Part shown: positions 5,840 through 14,002 of the stretch, in pieces
How positions within the stretch are numbered: position 1 is the stretch's first letter
How the letters are laid out: the number at the start of each line of letters is the position of its first letter
Assembly: GCA_023436305.1 (NCBI GenBank)
Contig: JAEZJQ010000074.1
Coordinates: 1 to 18,410, forward strand
Origin: Bacillota bacterium
GTDB lineage: Bacteria > Bacillota > UBA4882 > UBA8346
Reading direction: 5' to 3'
DNA length: 18,410 nt
Position numbers and translations under genes: made by a program
The notes under the pieces: model-generated
The model's input: only the letters and a program-made list of their open reading frames with translations
Told to the model about the DNA's origin: nothing
The model's database searches: none

Positions 5840-8128
5840 ATGGGTAAAGGAATGCTGGAAACATTAGGCCGTTGGCTGATCCGTAACCGGGTGGCGGTAG
5901 TAATTGTTTGGAGTCTTTTGCTAATTGCCAGCGCCTGGTTATATCCGAAGGTGGACAATATTCTCCAAGGCGGCACCCGGGTCCCGGGTTGCCAATCGGA
6001 ATCAGTCAAAGAAATTTTGAAAGATAAATTCGGTAACCGTTTTGGCCATGAATTGGTGCTGGTCTTTTATAGCAAAACACACAATGCCGAGGATCCTGAC
6101 TTTCGCCAAACAGTGGAAACAGTGCAGTTGGGCTTGCGGGACTCCTTGAAGGTGAATAGTGTCAATACTTATTATGATACCAACAGTTCCGATTTAATCA
6201 GCGAAGACGGACAGAGTATTTTAGGAATCATGGAGTTGGATGTAGAGGATGCGTTTAACGCCCAGCAGTCGATTCCGGAGATCCGGGGTATCATCGCCAA
6301 GGCCAATATCCCTGAGTGGATGGAGGTTTATGTAGTCGGAGAAGGAGCTATCTTTTATGATATGATTCATTCCTCGGCCCGGGATGCATTCTTGGCGGAA
6401 GCCCAATCATTCCCGGTGGTAATCCTTATCCTGGTATTTACCTTTGGCGCTTTACTGGCATCAGGCATCCCGGTTATCCTGGGGATGATTGCGGTGATAG
6501 TTTCCCTGGGTATCGTATTTTTGATTGGACAGCAATATCCTATGTTCGTAATCGCCAAGAATGCGGTCTCAATGATTGGGCTGGGCGTAGGGATTGATTA
6601 TTCACTGTTCATGGTCAGCCGTTTCCAGGAAGAATTGAAACAGGGGCTATCCCGGGAAGAAGCGGCGGTGGCTATAATGTCTACTTCCGGGAAGACGGTG
6701 CTGTTCTCCGGGACCACGGTCATTATCGGATTGGCGTCCGTGTTCCTGGCCGGGATACCGTTTTTGAATTCCATGGCCATTGCCGCCATCTCGGTGGTAA
6801 TCGTGGCGGTGCTGGCCGCCTTAACTTTGTTGCCGGTTCTTTTCTACTGGATTGGTCCGGCCATCAACTGGCCGAAGGCTCTCTCTGATTTTATCAGCCG
6901 TTCCAAAAGCGGGAATGGCTGGCACCGCTTGGCCACAAGCATCATGCGGCGGCCAATGCTTTTTTTCCTGGGGACAATGGTCATATTACTTTTGTTAGCC
7001 GCTCCGTTAACCCATATCAAAACTTATACGCCAACCGTAGTCGCGCTGCCGCGGGGGGTTGAATCCCGGCAAGGGTTCGAAAGATTGCAAACCGATTTTG
7101 TAGCCGGGAAGATGGCGCCGATGAATATCATCATTGAAGCGCCGGCAGGCCAAAATATATGGTCCGCCGATGCCGTGGCCCGTATGTATAAATTTTCACG
7201 CCGGTTGGCGGCGGACAGCCGGGTTTCCAAAGTGGAAGGTATTGTTGATATCGATTCCCAGTTGAGCCTGGCTGATTATCAAAAACTATACAGCAGTGAA
7301 GGAGGACTTTCCGGTTCCGATAATATTTTTGCGCAGATGGTCAGTTCTTATGCCGATAACAGCGGTCAAGGCAAACAAACATTGATGCGGGTCACCCTTG
7401 TGCCTGAACCCGGCTCCCTCGACTCCCGGAATATGGTGAAAGAGATTCGCTCCCGCCTGGTTCCGGAGATTTTCGGCCAGGCCGGTTATCAGGTTCTGGT
7501 GGGTGGCGGTTCGGCCGGTGAAGTCGATATGGACAATATATTAATCGGCAAATTGCCGCTAATTATCGGAGTGGTTTGTCTGATCACCTTTTTGGTATTG
7601 ATCGTTTTGTTCCGTTCCATTTTAATACCCTTGAAATCAATCTTTATGAATATTCTATCGGTGCTGGCCAGCTTTGGGATATTGATTTTGGTCTTTCAAG
7701 ATGGTATTCTTGATCATATTATCAATTTTAAAGCGCCCGGCGGGATCTCAAGTATCATCATGGTGATGCTTTTTGCGGTATTATTCGGGCTTTCCATGGA
7801 TTATGAGATTTTTCTTACGCTCCGTATGAAAGAAGAGCATGACAAAGGGCGCAGTAATGAAGAAAGTGTGGCCTGGGGGCTGGAACGGACCGGGGGGCTG
7901 GTAACCAGCGCCGCTTTGGTTATGGTAGCGGTATTTGGGGCTTTTGCGCTGACCAGTATGATGATGATCCAGGAATTCGGCCTGGGTTTGGCGGCCGCCG
8001 TTTTGCTTGACGCCTCCATCATCCGGGTGCTTCTGATGCCGGCGACCATGAGACTGCTTGGAGAATGGAACTGGTGGTTCCCGAAATGGTTTGATCGGAT
8101 TTTACCCAAAATCAATATTAAGGAGTAA
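5840..8128 (+). CDS. MMPL/RND-family inner-membrane transporter
   Basis: 762 residues, the usual size for short bacterial MMPL proteins. The layout is the RND duplication: membrane segment 1 (VAVVIVWSLLLIASAWLY), a periplasmic loop of about 150 residues, a bundle of five or six membrane segments, then the same pattern again from about residue 375. The family motifs of the proton path are present in both halves: GLGVGIDYSLF (residues 247-257) and FGLSMDYEIF (649-658), each with the buried aspartate-tyrosine pair. MMPL proteins export lipids or other hydrophobic molecules using the proton gradient. The ribosome-binding site AGGAGG (5826-5831) overlaps the stop of the beta-barrel gene, so the two are translated in series. 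With the LolA-like and barrel proteins it probably forms an envelope-spanning export route; the substrate is unknown. Confidence 0.92.
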   Translation: MGKGMLETLGRWLIRNRVAVVIVWSLLLIASAWLYPKVDNILQGGTRVPGCQSESVKEILKDKFGNRFGHELVLVFYSKTHNAEDPDFRQTVETVQLGLRDSLKVNSVNTYYDTNSSDLISEDGQSILGIMELDVEDAFNAQQSIPEIRGIIAKANIPEWMEVYVVGEGAIFYDMIHSSARDAFLAEAQSFPVVILILVFTFGALLASGIPVILGMIAVIVSLGIVFLIGQQYPMFVIAKNAVSMIGLGVGIDYSLFMVSRFQEELKQGLSREEAAVAIMSTSGKTVLFSGTTVIIGLASVFLAGIPFLNSMAIAAISVVIVAVLAALTLLPVLFYWIGPAINWPKALSDFISRSKSGNGWHRLATSIMRRPMLFFLGTMVILLLLAAPLTHIKTYTPTVVALPRGVESRQGFERLQTDFVAGKMAPMNIIIEAPAGQNIWSADAVARMYKFSRRLAADSRVSKVEGIVDIDSQLSLADYQKLYSSEGGLSGSDNIFAQMVSSYADNSGQGKQTLMRVTLVPEPGSLDSRNMVKEIRSRLVPEIFGQAGYQVLVGGGSAGEVDMDNILIGKLPLIIGVVCLITFLVLIVLFRSILIPLKSIFMNILSVLASFGILILVFQDGILDHIINFKAPGGISSIIMVMLFAVLFGLSMDYEIFLTLRMKEEHDKGRSNEESVAWGLERTGGLVTSAALVMVAVFGAFALTSMMMIQEFGLGLAAAVLLDASIIRVLLMPATMRLLGEWNWWFPKWFDRILPKINIKE

Positions 8129-8144
8129 GCTGGGGGTAAAACCT

Positions 8145-8327
8145 ATGAATACCCGGGAAGAGGAGATCAAGGCCCAATTAAATGTTCTACGTCAAAAAAT
8201 CGTAGAGCTATATGCGGCCAGAGGAAAAGTTGATCCGGAGATTTTACGGCTGTCTCAGGAGGCCGATGGACTGATCAACGAATATCATGGGCTGCAAGAA
8301 GGGGTTGAACCGTCTTCCCAGCCGTAA
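8145..8327 (+). CDS. Spo0E-like aspartyl-phosphate phosphatase, sporulation regulator
   Basis: A 60-residue protein: two predicted helices, EEEIKAQLNVLRQKIVELYAARG and PEILRLSQEADGLINEYHGLQEG. The second helix carries the Spo0E-family signature SQE-x-D-x-LI(N)-Y (here SQEADGLINEY). Family members remove phosphate from Spo0A and so hold back sporulation, which implies a spore-former. The start chosen is ATG 8145, with GGGGGT about 8 bases upstream; the frame runs further 5' only as an overlap inside the MMPL gene. It follows that gene by 16 bases and may share its transcript. Its 3' end overlaps the oppositely oriented pcm gene by 43 bases. Short Spo0E-like proteins are hard to place exactly, so its target here is uncertain. 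Confidence 0.8.
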   Translation: MNTREEEIKAQLNVLRQKIVELYAARGKVDPEILRLSQEADGLINEYHGLQEGVEPSSQP

Positions 8328-8911
8328 TTCCCTTTTAGCTCCACAAAGATTACTTTTTCGAGCACGGTGGTTTGAACTGAACCCGTGCTTTCTTTTTCCA
8401 GCAACAATAAATCTTGACGGCCTTTTTCGCCAACGGGGATTAACATAAGGCCTCCGGGTTTAAGTTGTTCCAGTAGCGGCCCGGGTATTTTCCGGGCCGC
8501 GGCAGTAACCATAATCCGGTCATAGGGGGCGAACTCCGCCCATCCGTTGCTGCCGTTATCGATCATGAAATGAATATTTTCATAACCTAACTCTCTTAGC
8601 CGCTCTTTCGCTTTCCGGGATAAAGCGGCGATTCGTTCCACCGTATAAACGTCTTTGGCGAATTCAGCCAAAAAAGCGGTCTGATATCCGGAACCGGTAC
8701 CAATTTCCAATACGTGATGTTCCTTGTCTATCTGAAGAGCGGCAGTCATTTGCAATACCAGAGTCGGCTGAGATATGGTCTGTTCGAAGCCTATGGGCAA
8801 AGGGGTGTCATATCCGGCGAGTTGCTGATACTCATTGTCAATAAAGTGTGAGCGATCCAATTTTTGAAAGAAATCATAAAGCTCTGGGTGGTCCAATGGA
8901 ATAAAGGCCAT
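8285..8911 (-). CDS. pcm: Protein-L-isoaspartate O-methyltransferase
   Basis: 208 residues, a typical PCMT length. It methylates L-isoaspartyl residues in aged proteins using S-adenosylmethionine, starting their repair in the cytoplasm. Visible family blocks: YDTPLPIGFEQTISQP (34-49), the SAM-binding VLEIGTGSGYQTAFLA (67-82), the acidic turn VYTVERI (about 88-94), YDRIMVTAAARKIPGPLLEQLKPGGLMLIPVG. The start at 8911 has a purine-rich GGGGG about 8 bases ahead. Its 3' end overlaps the Spo0E-like gene tail to tail. Repair of this kind of damage is useful to long-lived dormant cells, which fits the spore-forming context, though that link is inferred. Confidence 0.93.
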   Translation of the reverse strand: MAFIPLDHPELYDFFQKLDRSHFIDNEYQQLAGYDTPLPIGFEQTISQPTLVLQMTAALQIDKEHHVLEIGTGSGYQTAFLAEFAKDVYTVERIAALSRKAKERLRELGYENIHFMIDNGSNGWAEFAPYDRIMVTAAARKIPGPLLEQLKPGGLMLIPVGEKGRQDLLLLEKESTGSVQTTVLEKVIFVELKGNYGWEDGSTPSCSP

Positions 8912-9084
8912 AAAACAGCCCCCGGTCTTTTATTTACTTTAAGTTATTATTTCCGGCATTGAATCAGATATGTATCCGGCTACCGGATCAATAAAATCGC
9001 CATTAAACAAAGCTTATAATAAACAGGCCGCATTATTGATACACGATCCTCCATACCCCATCCGCTCCAAAAACGCTCTACGCC

Positions 9085-9453
9085 CTACGCCATCTGCTCT
9101 ACGCCCGCTTTGTCCGAAACAGTTAATACAATATAAGCCTCATCATGGGAGATGTCCCAAATCACGCAGCCGCGTTTGATATGACAGCCTAAAATCTCAC
9201 CGGCGATGCTGTGATATTTTTCAGCGTATTTATCATAAAAACGTTCCCGGGCTAATTTAACATTCATAGTCCCGTCAACGGTACTGGCGATTTCCAATTC
9301 AATGGGAGTCAATAAATCAATCATCTCAATGAAGACCTTATTTTCTAACCAATATGATTTAATATCACGGGGACCTTTACCGGTTTTGCTTTTGATAAAA
9401 TCTGCGGTATATTGGGCTAATTTGTGCAAATTTTGATTCGGAATTTTTTCCAT
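9085..9453 (-). CDS. DUF2294 / MpsC-family protein
   Basis: 122 residues matching the small DUF2294 family, later named for MpsC of the proposed Na+-translocating membrane-potential system: YTADFIKSKTGKGPRDIKSYW, then VFIEMIDLLTPIELEIA, then an acidic helix and the closing strand CVIWDISHDEAYIVLTVSD. It has no membrane segment. ATG at 9453 is preferred to TTG 9459 because GAGGT sits 5 bases upstream of the ATG. No mpsA or mpsB gene is nearby, so a role in ion transport cannot be claimed from this context. It lies upstream of pcm in the same direction, across a 173-base gap (8912-9084) that holds only a small hairpin (ATCCGG/CCGGAT, 8974-8988). Confidence 0.75.
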   Translation of the reverse strand: MEKIPNQNLHKLAQYTADFIKSKTGKGPRDIKSYWLENKVFIEMIDLLTPIELEIASTVDGTMNVKLARERFYDKYAEKYHSIAGEILGCHIKRGCVIWDISHDEAYIVLTVSDKAGVEQMA

Positions 9454-9598
9454 TGTCAACCTCGTTGGCGCCTTTGTTGTTTTTTAGAAAACCGATGATT
9501 ATCATAAATGTAATATCGGCATTTTATGGCAAGTATTGATAGAAAATTGTTGTGGGACAAGGATTTATTAACGATGCCCCAATATAGCTTTTTCCAAT

Positions 9599-9615
9599 AA
9601 AGTATGATATACTTT
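9599..9615. promoter_or_regulatory. Perfect inverted repeat, possible operator
   Basis: AAAGTAT-GAT-ATACTTT, extended to 8-bp arms at 9598-9616. It lies in the divergent gap between mpsC (minus) and the kinase block (plus) and contains TATGAT, which could serve as a -10 box, though no good -35 is seen. Symmetry of this size suits a dimeric regulator; the protein is unknown. Confidence 0.35.
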
Positions 9616-9797
9616 AATCGCGAAAAATGGATTGCTATCGGAATGGATATTGGGTATCAAATTTTATATTGCCGTTAATTGGTTTGATGAGAGGATAAAC
9701 TTTTTTTAATAAAGTTTGGCCTCAACGAAGACCTAAATTCTATTATATTGGCCAGGATCAAAGGATGGTTAAGGGTATTAACTTGCCGGAAATTACG

Positions 9798-9840
9798 CCA
9801 GTACTTTTTAAGTGCTGGTATTTTTTATTGCTTTTTTTTT
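9798..9840 (+). terminator. Terminator-like hairpin ahead of the kinase block
   Basis: CCAGTACT (9798-9805), loop TTTTA, AGTGCTGG (9811-9818), one G-T pair in an 8-bp stem, followed by two T-runs, the second of ten T (9831-9840). It reads on the plus strand, but the nearest gene upstream lies on the minus strand. It would therefore end a leader or small RNA started within about 9460-9790, or act as an attenuator for the kinase genes. The gap 9460-9797 otherwise shows no gene. Confidence 0.65.
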
Positions 9841-9871
9841 AAAAGTCGTGATTTGAAAGGTGAGGGATTTC

Positions 9872-9934
9872 ATGAAGATTTTGATCACCGAGGGTGATTT
9901 TATCTGTCGGCGTTTGTTGCAAAACCTATTATGA
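9872..9934 (+). pseudogene. Relic of a CheY-like receiver gene, stopped after 20 codons
   Basis: A good ribosome-binding site (AAAGGTGAGGG, 9856-9866) precedes ATG 9872, and the frame reads MKILITEGDFICRRLLQNLL then TGA. This closely resembles the start of the intact receiver downstream at 12538 (MKVLIVEDDFITRHLLESYL), but the acidic pair ED has become EG and the frame then stops. Further remnants may continue in the next frame up to about 9990 (SECDCYVYQIYEGKSV). It appears to be the decayed start of a response regulator once placed ahead of the kinase, though it could still be translated as a leader peptide. Confidence 0.6.
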
Positions 9935-9989
9935 GTTTAGCAGGAGTGAGTGTGATTGTTATGTATACCAAATTTACGAGGGTAAATCA

Positions 9990-12557
9990 GTGCCATTCAT
10001 AGTTTCTGCTATCATTATGGCAACTGTAAGTGTATTATTGCAGTTTATAATCTACACTTGCCTGTATATCAAGGAAAAACAGCAGTATTTTAAAATGTGG
10101 GCGGTAAGTTGGGGTTTTTATTTGCTCCGTCAGATATTGGAGATTTTATCCAACTTTATAAAGAGCAGCGATGTTTTATTGATCTGTCTTCAATTATCCT
10201 CACTGTTTAGCGGCTTATTCCTGTTATGGGGCGCCCATCGATTCACCGGCCAAAAAGTAGCCCGGGAATGGGTTGTTATTGGCGGGATGGCTGTTTTATC
10301 GACTTTTATCAACCCGTTTCTGAAGCTGTCCTTCCCATGGATAACCTTGTTGACATTCCTGTTTCTCGGAGTGATTTATATATGGACCGGGATTATATTT
10401 TTGCGTTCCATTGACATTTCCGGAGCTGGAAAGCATTTGACGGGTTGGGGATTGATAATTTGGGGTATCCACAAAGCCAATTATCCATTGTTACGGCCGG
10501 TTGAATGGATGGCGGAATTAGGTTTTTTACTGGTATTTGTACTTGGATTTATAGTGGCCATCGGTACGATTTTGGTATATTTCGAAAAAGCCCGCACTGA
10601 ACGGAAACTGGGGGAGGAAGAGTTACGGAAATTATCCCATGTTGTCGAGCAAAGCCCGATTATGATTGTGATTACCGATAAAAACGGCTATATTGATTAT
10701 GTTAATCCACGCTTTGCCCAAAATATGGGTTATAATCCCGCCGAGGTAATCGGGAAGCATTGTTCGATGCTCGGAGGGAAAGAGTCTTATTCAAAAGAAC
10801 CTCCGGAATTCGTAAAAATAATCCCCACCGGAAAAGAATGGCGGGGAGAGATGTTATCGTCCAAAAAGGATGGGGAAGTATTTTGGGAAATGTCCACAGT
10901 TTCGCCGATTCGGGATCGGAATGGTGAGATTACTCACTATATAAAATTGGGTGAAGATATTACTTATCGTAAGCGGGAAGAGCAGGAGTTACAAAAAGCC
11001 AAAGCGGAGGCGGAAGCGGCCAACCGTTCCAAAAGCCAATTTTTGGCCAACATCAGCCATGAAATCCGCACCGCCATGAATTGTATCAATGGAATGACCG
11101 AATTGTTATTCACCACCGAAATCGCTCCCGCCCAAAAGGAATATCTGGAATTAATCAAATCATCCTCAGCCTCTTTGCTGAATTTAATCAATGATATATT
11201 GGATCTGGCCAGGATTGAAGCGGGGAAATTGCGCCTGGAACAAAACAACTTTGACATGATAGCGCTCTACCGGCAAATTGTTAAAAGTTATCAATTGCAA
11301 GCTCAGCAAAAAGATTTACAATTCGATTCTTTCATCGCCCCCGAGGTTCCGGCCAATTTAACCGGCGATCCCGGCCGTTTACGGCAAGTATTAGAAAATT
11401 TATTGGGGAATGCCATAAAGTTTACCGACAAGGGAGCCGTTTCATTACGGGTCGAGGTCCAAAAAGAATCTTCCATTGCGATTCATATTCTGTTTGTGAT
11501 CAGTGATACCGGAATCGGAATTAATCCGGATAAAATTGATTTATTGTTTAAAAATTTCAGCCGGGTTGATGATGTCTCCAATCCAAGTAAATATAGTGGT
11601 TCCGGTTTGGGTCTGGCCATATGCAAACAATTGGTTGAACTGATGAATGGCCGGATTTGGGTTGAAAGCCAAGCGGGATTGGGCAGCAAGTTTTCTTTTA
11701 TGGTTCCATTTTTAAAATCCAAAATTGGGGCCGCTTTGGGGAGCGCCCGGAATCAACCATCAGACTTTCCGGAAGGAAAGCCCGAAGATATTGGCGGTAA
11801 AATAAAAGTGCTTGTCGTAGAGGATCATCCGGTGAATCAAAGATTCGTATTGTTGGTGCTTCAAAAAATTGGCGGCGAGGTTACACTGGCGTCAAGCGGT
11901 GTAAAAGCACTGGAAGTCCTCGAAACCGAAAAATTTGATCTGATCCTAATGGATGTGCAAATGCCGGAGATGGACGGTTATGAGACGACTATCAGGATTC
12001 GCGAGAAAGAACGATTGACGAATACACATACTCCGATTATTGCTTTAACCGCTTACGCCATGGGGGGAGACAAGGAGAAATGCCTAACCGCCGGAATGGA
12101 TGGCTATCTTTCAAAACCAATTAATGCCGCCAAGCTTAGTTCACTGGTAACCCATACTTTGAAAAATAAATTATATCAGAATCGGTTATCCCAGCCGCCG
12201 CCCATTGATTTAACGGCCACATTACGGATAGTCGATGGGGATTTTAAATTGGTGAGAGAATTAGTATCCAGCTTTAAAAATGATTGTCCGCAACGGTTGG
12301 CGGAACTTGTAAAAACACATCAAGAAGGTGATCTTGGTAAGTTAATGCATTTGGCGCATCGTTTAAAAGGCGCCTTATCTTACTTTGGGGCTGAAAAAGC
12401 ATTGCTTTTGATTGGAAAATTAGAGCAATCGGGTAAATCCAAACAGGTCGAAGCGACAGCGGCAGTGCTCCGGGATCTGGAAACGGAATTAGGACGAATC
12501 ATTGACTTTATAAATCAATTTGAAAGAGGGAATGTTGATGAAGGTTTTAATTGTTGA
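9990..12557 (+). CDS. Membrane hybrid histidine kinase (7TM sensor-PAS-HisKA-HATPase-REC-HPt)
   Basis: 855 residues from GTG 9990. Order: about 7 membrane helices (1-200) ending in the HKANYPLLRPVEW...YFEKAR motif seen in sensor modules; PAS (about 214-335, VVEQSPIMIVITD); HisKA with phospho-acceptor His357 in NISHEIRTAMN; HATPase (GDPGRLRQVLENLLGNAIKF, SDTGIGI, SGSGLGLAI); receiver with Asp655 in LILMDVQMPEMDGY and the K of SKPIN; HPt with His790 in AHRLKGAL. This is a full His-Asp-His relay to a separate receiver. The HisKA box is unusual, with RTAMNC in place of the common RTPMNG. The frame is open to GTG 9894, but that stretch overlaps the receiver relic; GAGGGT six bases before GTG 9990 fits the start better. 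The last 20 bases overlap the next gene. Signal sensed: unknown. Confidence 0.92.
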   Translation: MPFIVSAIIMATVSVLLQFIIYTCLYIKEKQQYFKMWAVSWGFYLLRQILEILSNFIKSSDVLLICLQLSSLFSGLFLLWGAHRFTGQKVAREWVVIGGMAVLSTFINPFLKLSFPWITLLTFLFLGVIYIWTGIIFLRSIDISGAGKHLTGWGLIIWGIHKANYPLLRPVEWMAELGFLLVFVLGFIVAIGTILVYFEKARTERKLGEEELRKLSHVVEQSPIMIVITDKNGYIDYVNPRFAQNMGYNPAEVIGKHCSMLGGKESYSKEPPEFVKIIPTGKEWRGEMLSSKKDGEVFWEMSTVSPIRDRNGEITHYIKLGEDITYRKREEQELQKAKAEAEAANRSKSQFLANISHEIRTAMNCINGMTELLFTTEIAPAQKEYLELIKSSSASLLNLINDILDLARIEAGKLRLEQNNFDMIALYRQIVKSYQLQAQQKDLQFDSFIAPEVPANLTGDPGRLRQVLENLLGNAIKFTDKGAVSLRVEVQKESSIAIHILFVISDTGIGINPDKIDLLFKNFSRVDDVSNPSKYSGSGLGLAICKQLVELMNGRIWVESQAGLGSKFSFMVPFLKSKIGAALGSARNQPSDFPEGKPEDIGGKIKVLVVEDHPVNQRFVLLVLQKIGGEVTLASSGVKALEVLETEKFDLILMDVQMPEMDGYETTIRIREKERLTNTHTPIIALTAYAMGGDKEKCLTAGMDGYLSKPINAAKLSSLVTHTLKNKLYQNRLSQPPPIDLTATLRIVDGDFKLVRELVSSFKNDCPQRLAELVKTHQEGDLGKLMHLAHRLKGALSYFGAEKALLLIGKLEQSGKSKQVEATAAVLRDLETELGRIIDFINQFERGNVDEGFNC

Positions 12558-12933
12558 AGATGACTTTATCACCCGCCATCTTCTGGAATCTTATTTATCG
12601 CCGTACGGGAAGTGCCACGTCACGGTGAATGGGTTGGAAGCCATTAAAGCGTTTCGGATAGCGTTGGAAGAAAAAGAACCCTATAATTTGATTTGTCTCG
12701 ATATATTATTGCCGGAAATGGATGGGCAGGAAGTCTTGCAAGAGATCCGCAGTATTGAGAAAGAATTTAATCATAATTTATCAGAGAAGGCCAAGATCAT
12801 TATCATATCCATTATTAGTGATACCACTCATATTAAAAAGACCTTTGGAGAACAATGCGACGCACTAATCCCCAAACCAATCGAAAAAAGAAAATTAATG
12901 AATGCTTTACAACGGATGGGATTTATGGAATAA
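12538..12933 (+). CDS. Single-domain response regulator (receiver only)
   Basis: 131 residues: a stand-alone receiver with acidic pocket EDD (7-9), phospho-acceptor Asp55 (LICLDILLPEMDG), Ser91 at the switch position and Lys113 in PKPIE. No output domain, so it passes phosphate on or acts by protein contact. It overlaps the kinase gene by 20 bases with its own AGAGGG 7 bases ahead of ATG 12538; the in-frame earlier start at 12520 is less well placed. The overlap and the kinase's HPt domain make it the likely acceptor of that relay. Confidence 0.9.
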   Translation: MKVLIVEDDFITRHLLESYLSPYGKCHVTVNGLEAIKAFRIALEEKEPYNLICLDILLPEMDGQEVLQEIRSIEKEFNHNLSEKAKIIIISIISDTTHIKKTFGEQCDALIPKPIEKRKLMNALQRMGFME

Positions 12934-13037
12934 CAATCGTTACAACTTTATAATATCACGCATGTATTGCATGCGTATACATTACAAGAAACGTTATGAA
13001 AAACTGAATGAAAAAATAAGCTCAATGATAACCGGGT

Positions 13038-13054
13038 CCGGATCGCCGATCCGG
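13038..13054. terminator. Hairpin after the receiver gene, possible weak terminator
   Basis: CCGGATC-GCC-GATCCGG, a perfect 7-bp GC-rich stem, followed by TTATTT. The T-run is short. It lies in the 386-base gap 12934-13319, which also has a smaller hairpin ACGCATG/CATGCGT (12958-12976) directly after the stop. The rest of the gap is AT-rich with no gene that can be supported. Confidence 0.4.
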
Positions 13055-13319
13055 TTATTTGATCGAAAAAACTTTTCTCTTTATTATCAAATCATTGATT
13101 ATCCTGCTTTTTGAGTATTTCATAATAAATTTCTAGAAAAATATAAAGTTAAGCATTCGCCTTGCCGAAATGAATATTGAAATATTCTCCTTTCCCTCAG
13201 AAAACAAATGAAAAAATGGCTAATCCTAACTATCCTTCCTGGATTTCCTAAAAAGGGAATTGACTTTGATAATAAAATTCTGATGTCAAAAAAATATGAA
13301 AAATTAGAGGTGTAATTTG

Positions 13320-13964
13320 ATGTCAGCACTTAAAATAATGATAGTTGAAGATACAATCTTGATTCGAAAAGGTTTAAAACAAATCCTTAGTTTAAAAAAG
13401 GACTATATGGTGGTTGGCGAAGCGGAGCATGGCGATGAAGTAATTGAGCAGGTTCGGGTATTAGAGCCGGATATTATCCTGATGGATATCCATTTGCCGG
13501 GAAGAGATGGGATTGAGCTCACCGCTGAGATCAAGCAAGAATTTCCATCCATAAAAATAATGGCTTTAACGATTGACGCGAACCAAGAATCCCTGGCCAG
13601 GATGATGAAAGCCGGCGCTACTGGTTATGTTCTTAAGGATATTAATGCTGAAACTCTGTATGAGGCTATCGATGCCGTAAACAAGGGCGCTTCATATATC
13701 GAACCCCGTTTATTTTCCATGCCGGAGTTTTCGGAACTAACAATCGAGGGAAAGCAAGCAATTTTACAACAGCAATTGGGGCTTACTCAACGGGAATTAG
13801 AGATTATTAATTGCATTGCTTGCGGCGATAGCAATAAGGATATCGCTGAGATGCTCTTTATCAGTGAAAAAACCGTCAAAAATCATGTGAGTAATATTCT
13901 GAAAAAATTGGGCGTGGAGGATCGCACCCAAGTCGCCGCTTATTTATGGTTGAGTTTAATTTAA
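13320..13964 (+). CDS. NarL/FixJ-family response regulator
   Basis: 214 residues. Receiver domain (1-125) with Glu10-Asp11, phospho-acceptor Asp56 (DIILMDIHLPGRDGIEL) and the lysine of VLKDI. LuxR-type helix-turn-helix (about 155-210): LTQRELEIINCIACGDSNKDIAEMLFISEKTVKNHVSNILKKLGV. It should bind DNA as a dimer once phosphorylated. Start: ATG 13320 with AGAGGTG 7 bases upstream. It follows the kinase and lone receiver in the same direction but across a gap of 386 bases, so it may be a separate unit; it could be the last step of the same relay or answer an unlinked kinase. Confidence 0.92.
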   Translation: MSALKIMIVEDTILIRKGLKQILSLKKDYMVVGEAEHGDEVIEQVRVLEPDIILMDIHLPGRDGIELTAEIKQEFPSIKIMALTIDANQESLARMMKAGATGYVLKDINAETLYEAIDAVNKGASYIEPRLFSMPEFSELTIEGKQAILQQQLGLTQRELEIINCIACGDSNKDIAEMLFISEKTVKNHVSNILKKLGVEDRTQVAAYLWLSLI

Positions 13965-14002
13965 CGCCATTTAATAATTACAAGAATCCATTGAATGAGA
14001 GG

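Noticed and set aside
9660..9720. Promoter with TTGATG at 9684 for the kinase leader
   Set aside because: The only box at proper spacing (TAATAA) matches the -10 consensus poorly.
9894..9989. Upstream extension of the hybrid kinase to GTG 9894
   Set aside because: These codons overlap the receiver relic and are cysteine-rich and unlike a sensor N-terminus; GTG 9990 has a well-spaced GAGGGT.
12902..13114. 70-codon frame after the lone receiver
   Set aside because: It begins inside the receiver gene, spans two hairpins and matches no family.
13120..13329. Minus-strand frame between the two response regulators
   Set aside because: AT-rich, no ribosome-binding site and no family resemblance.
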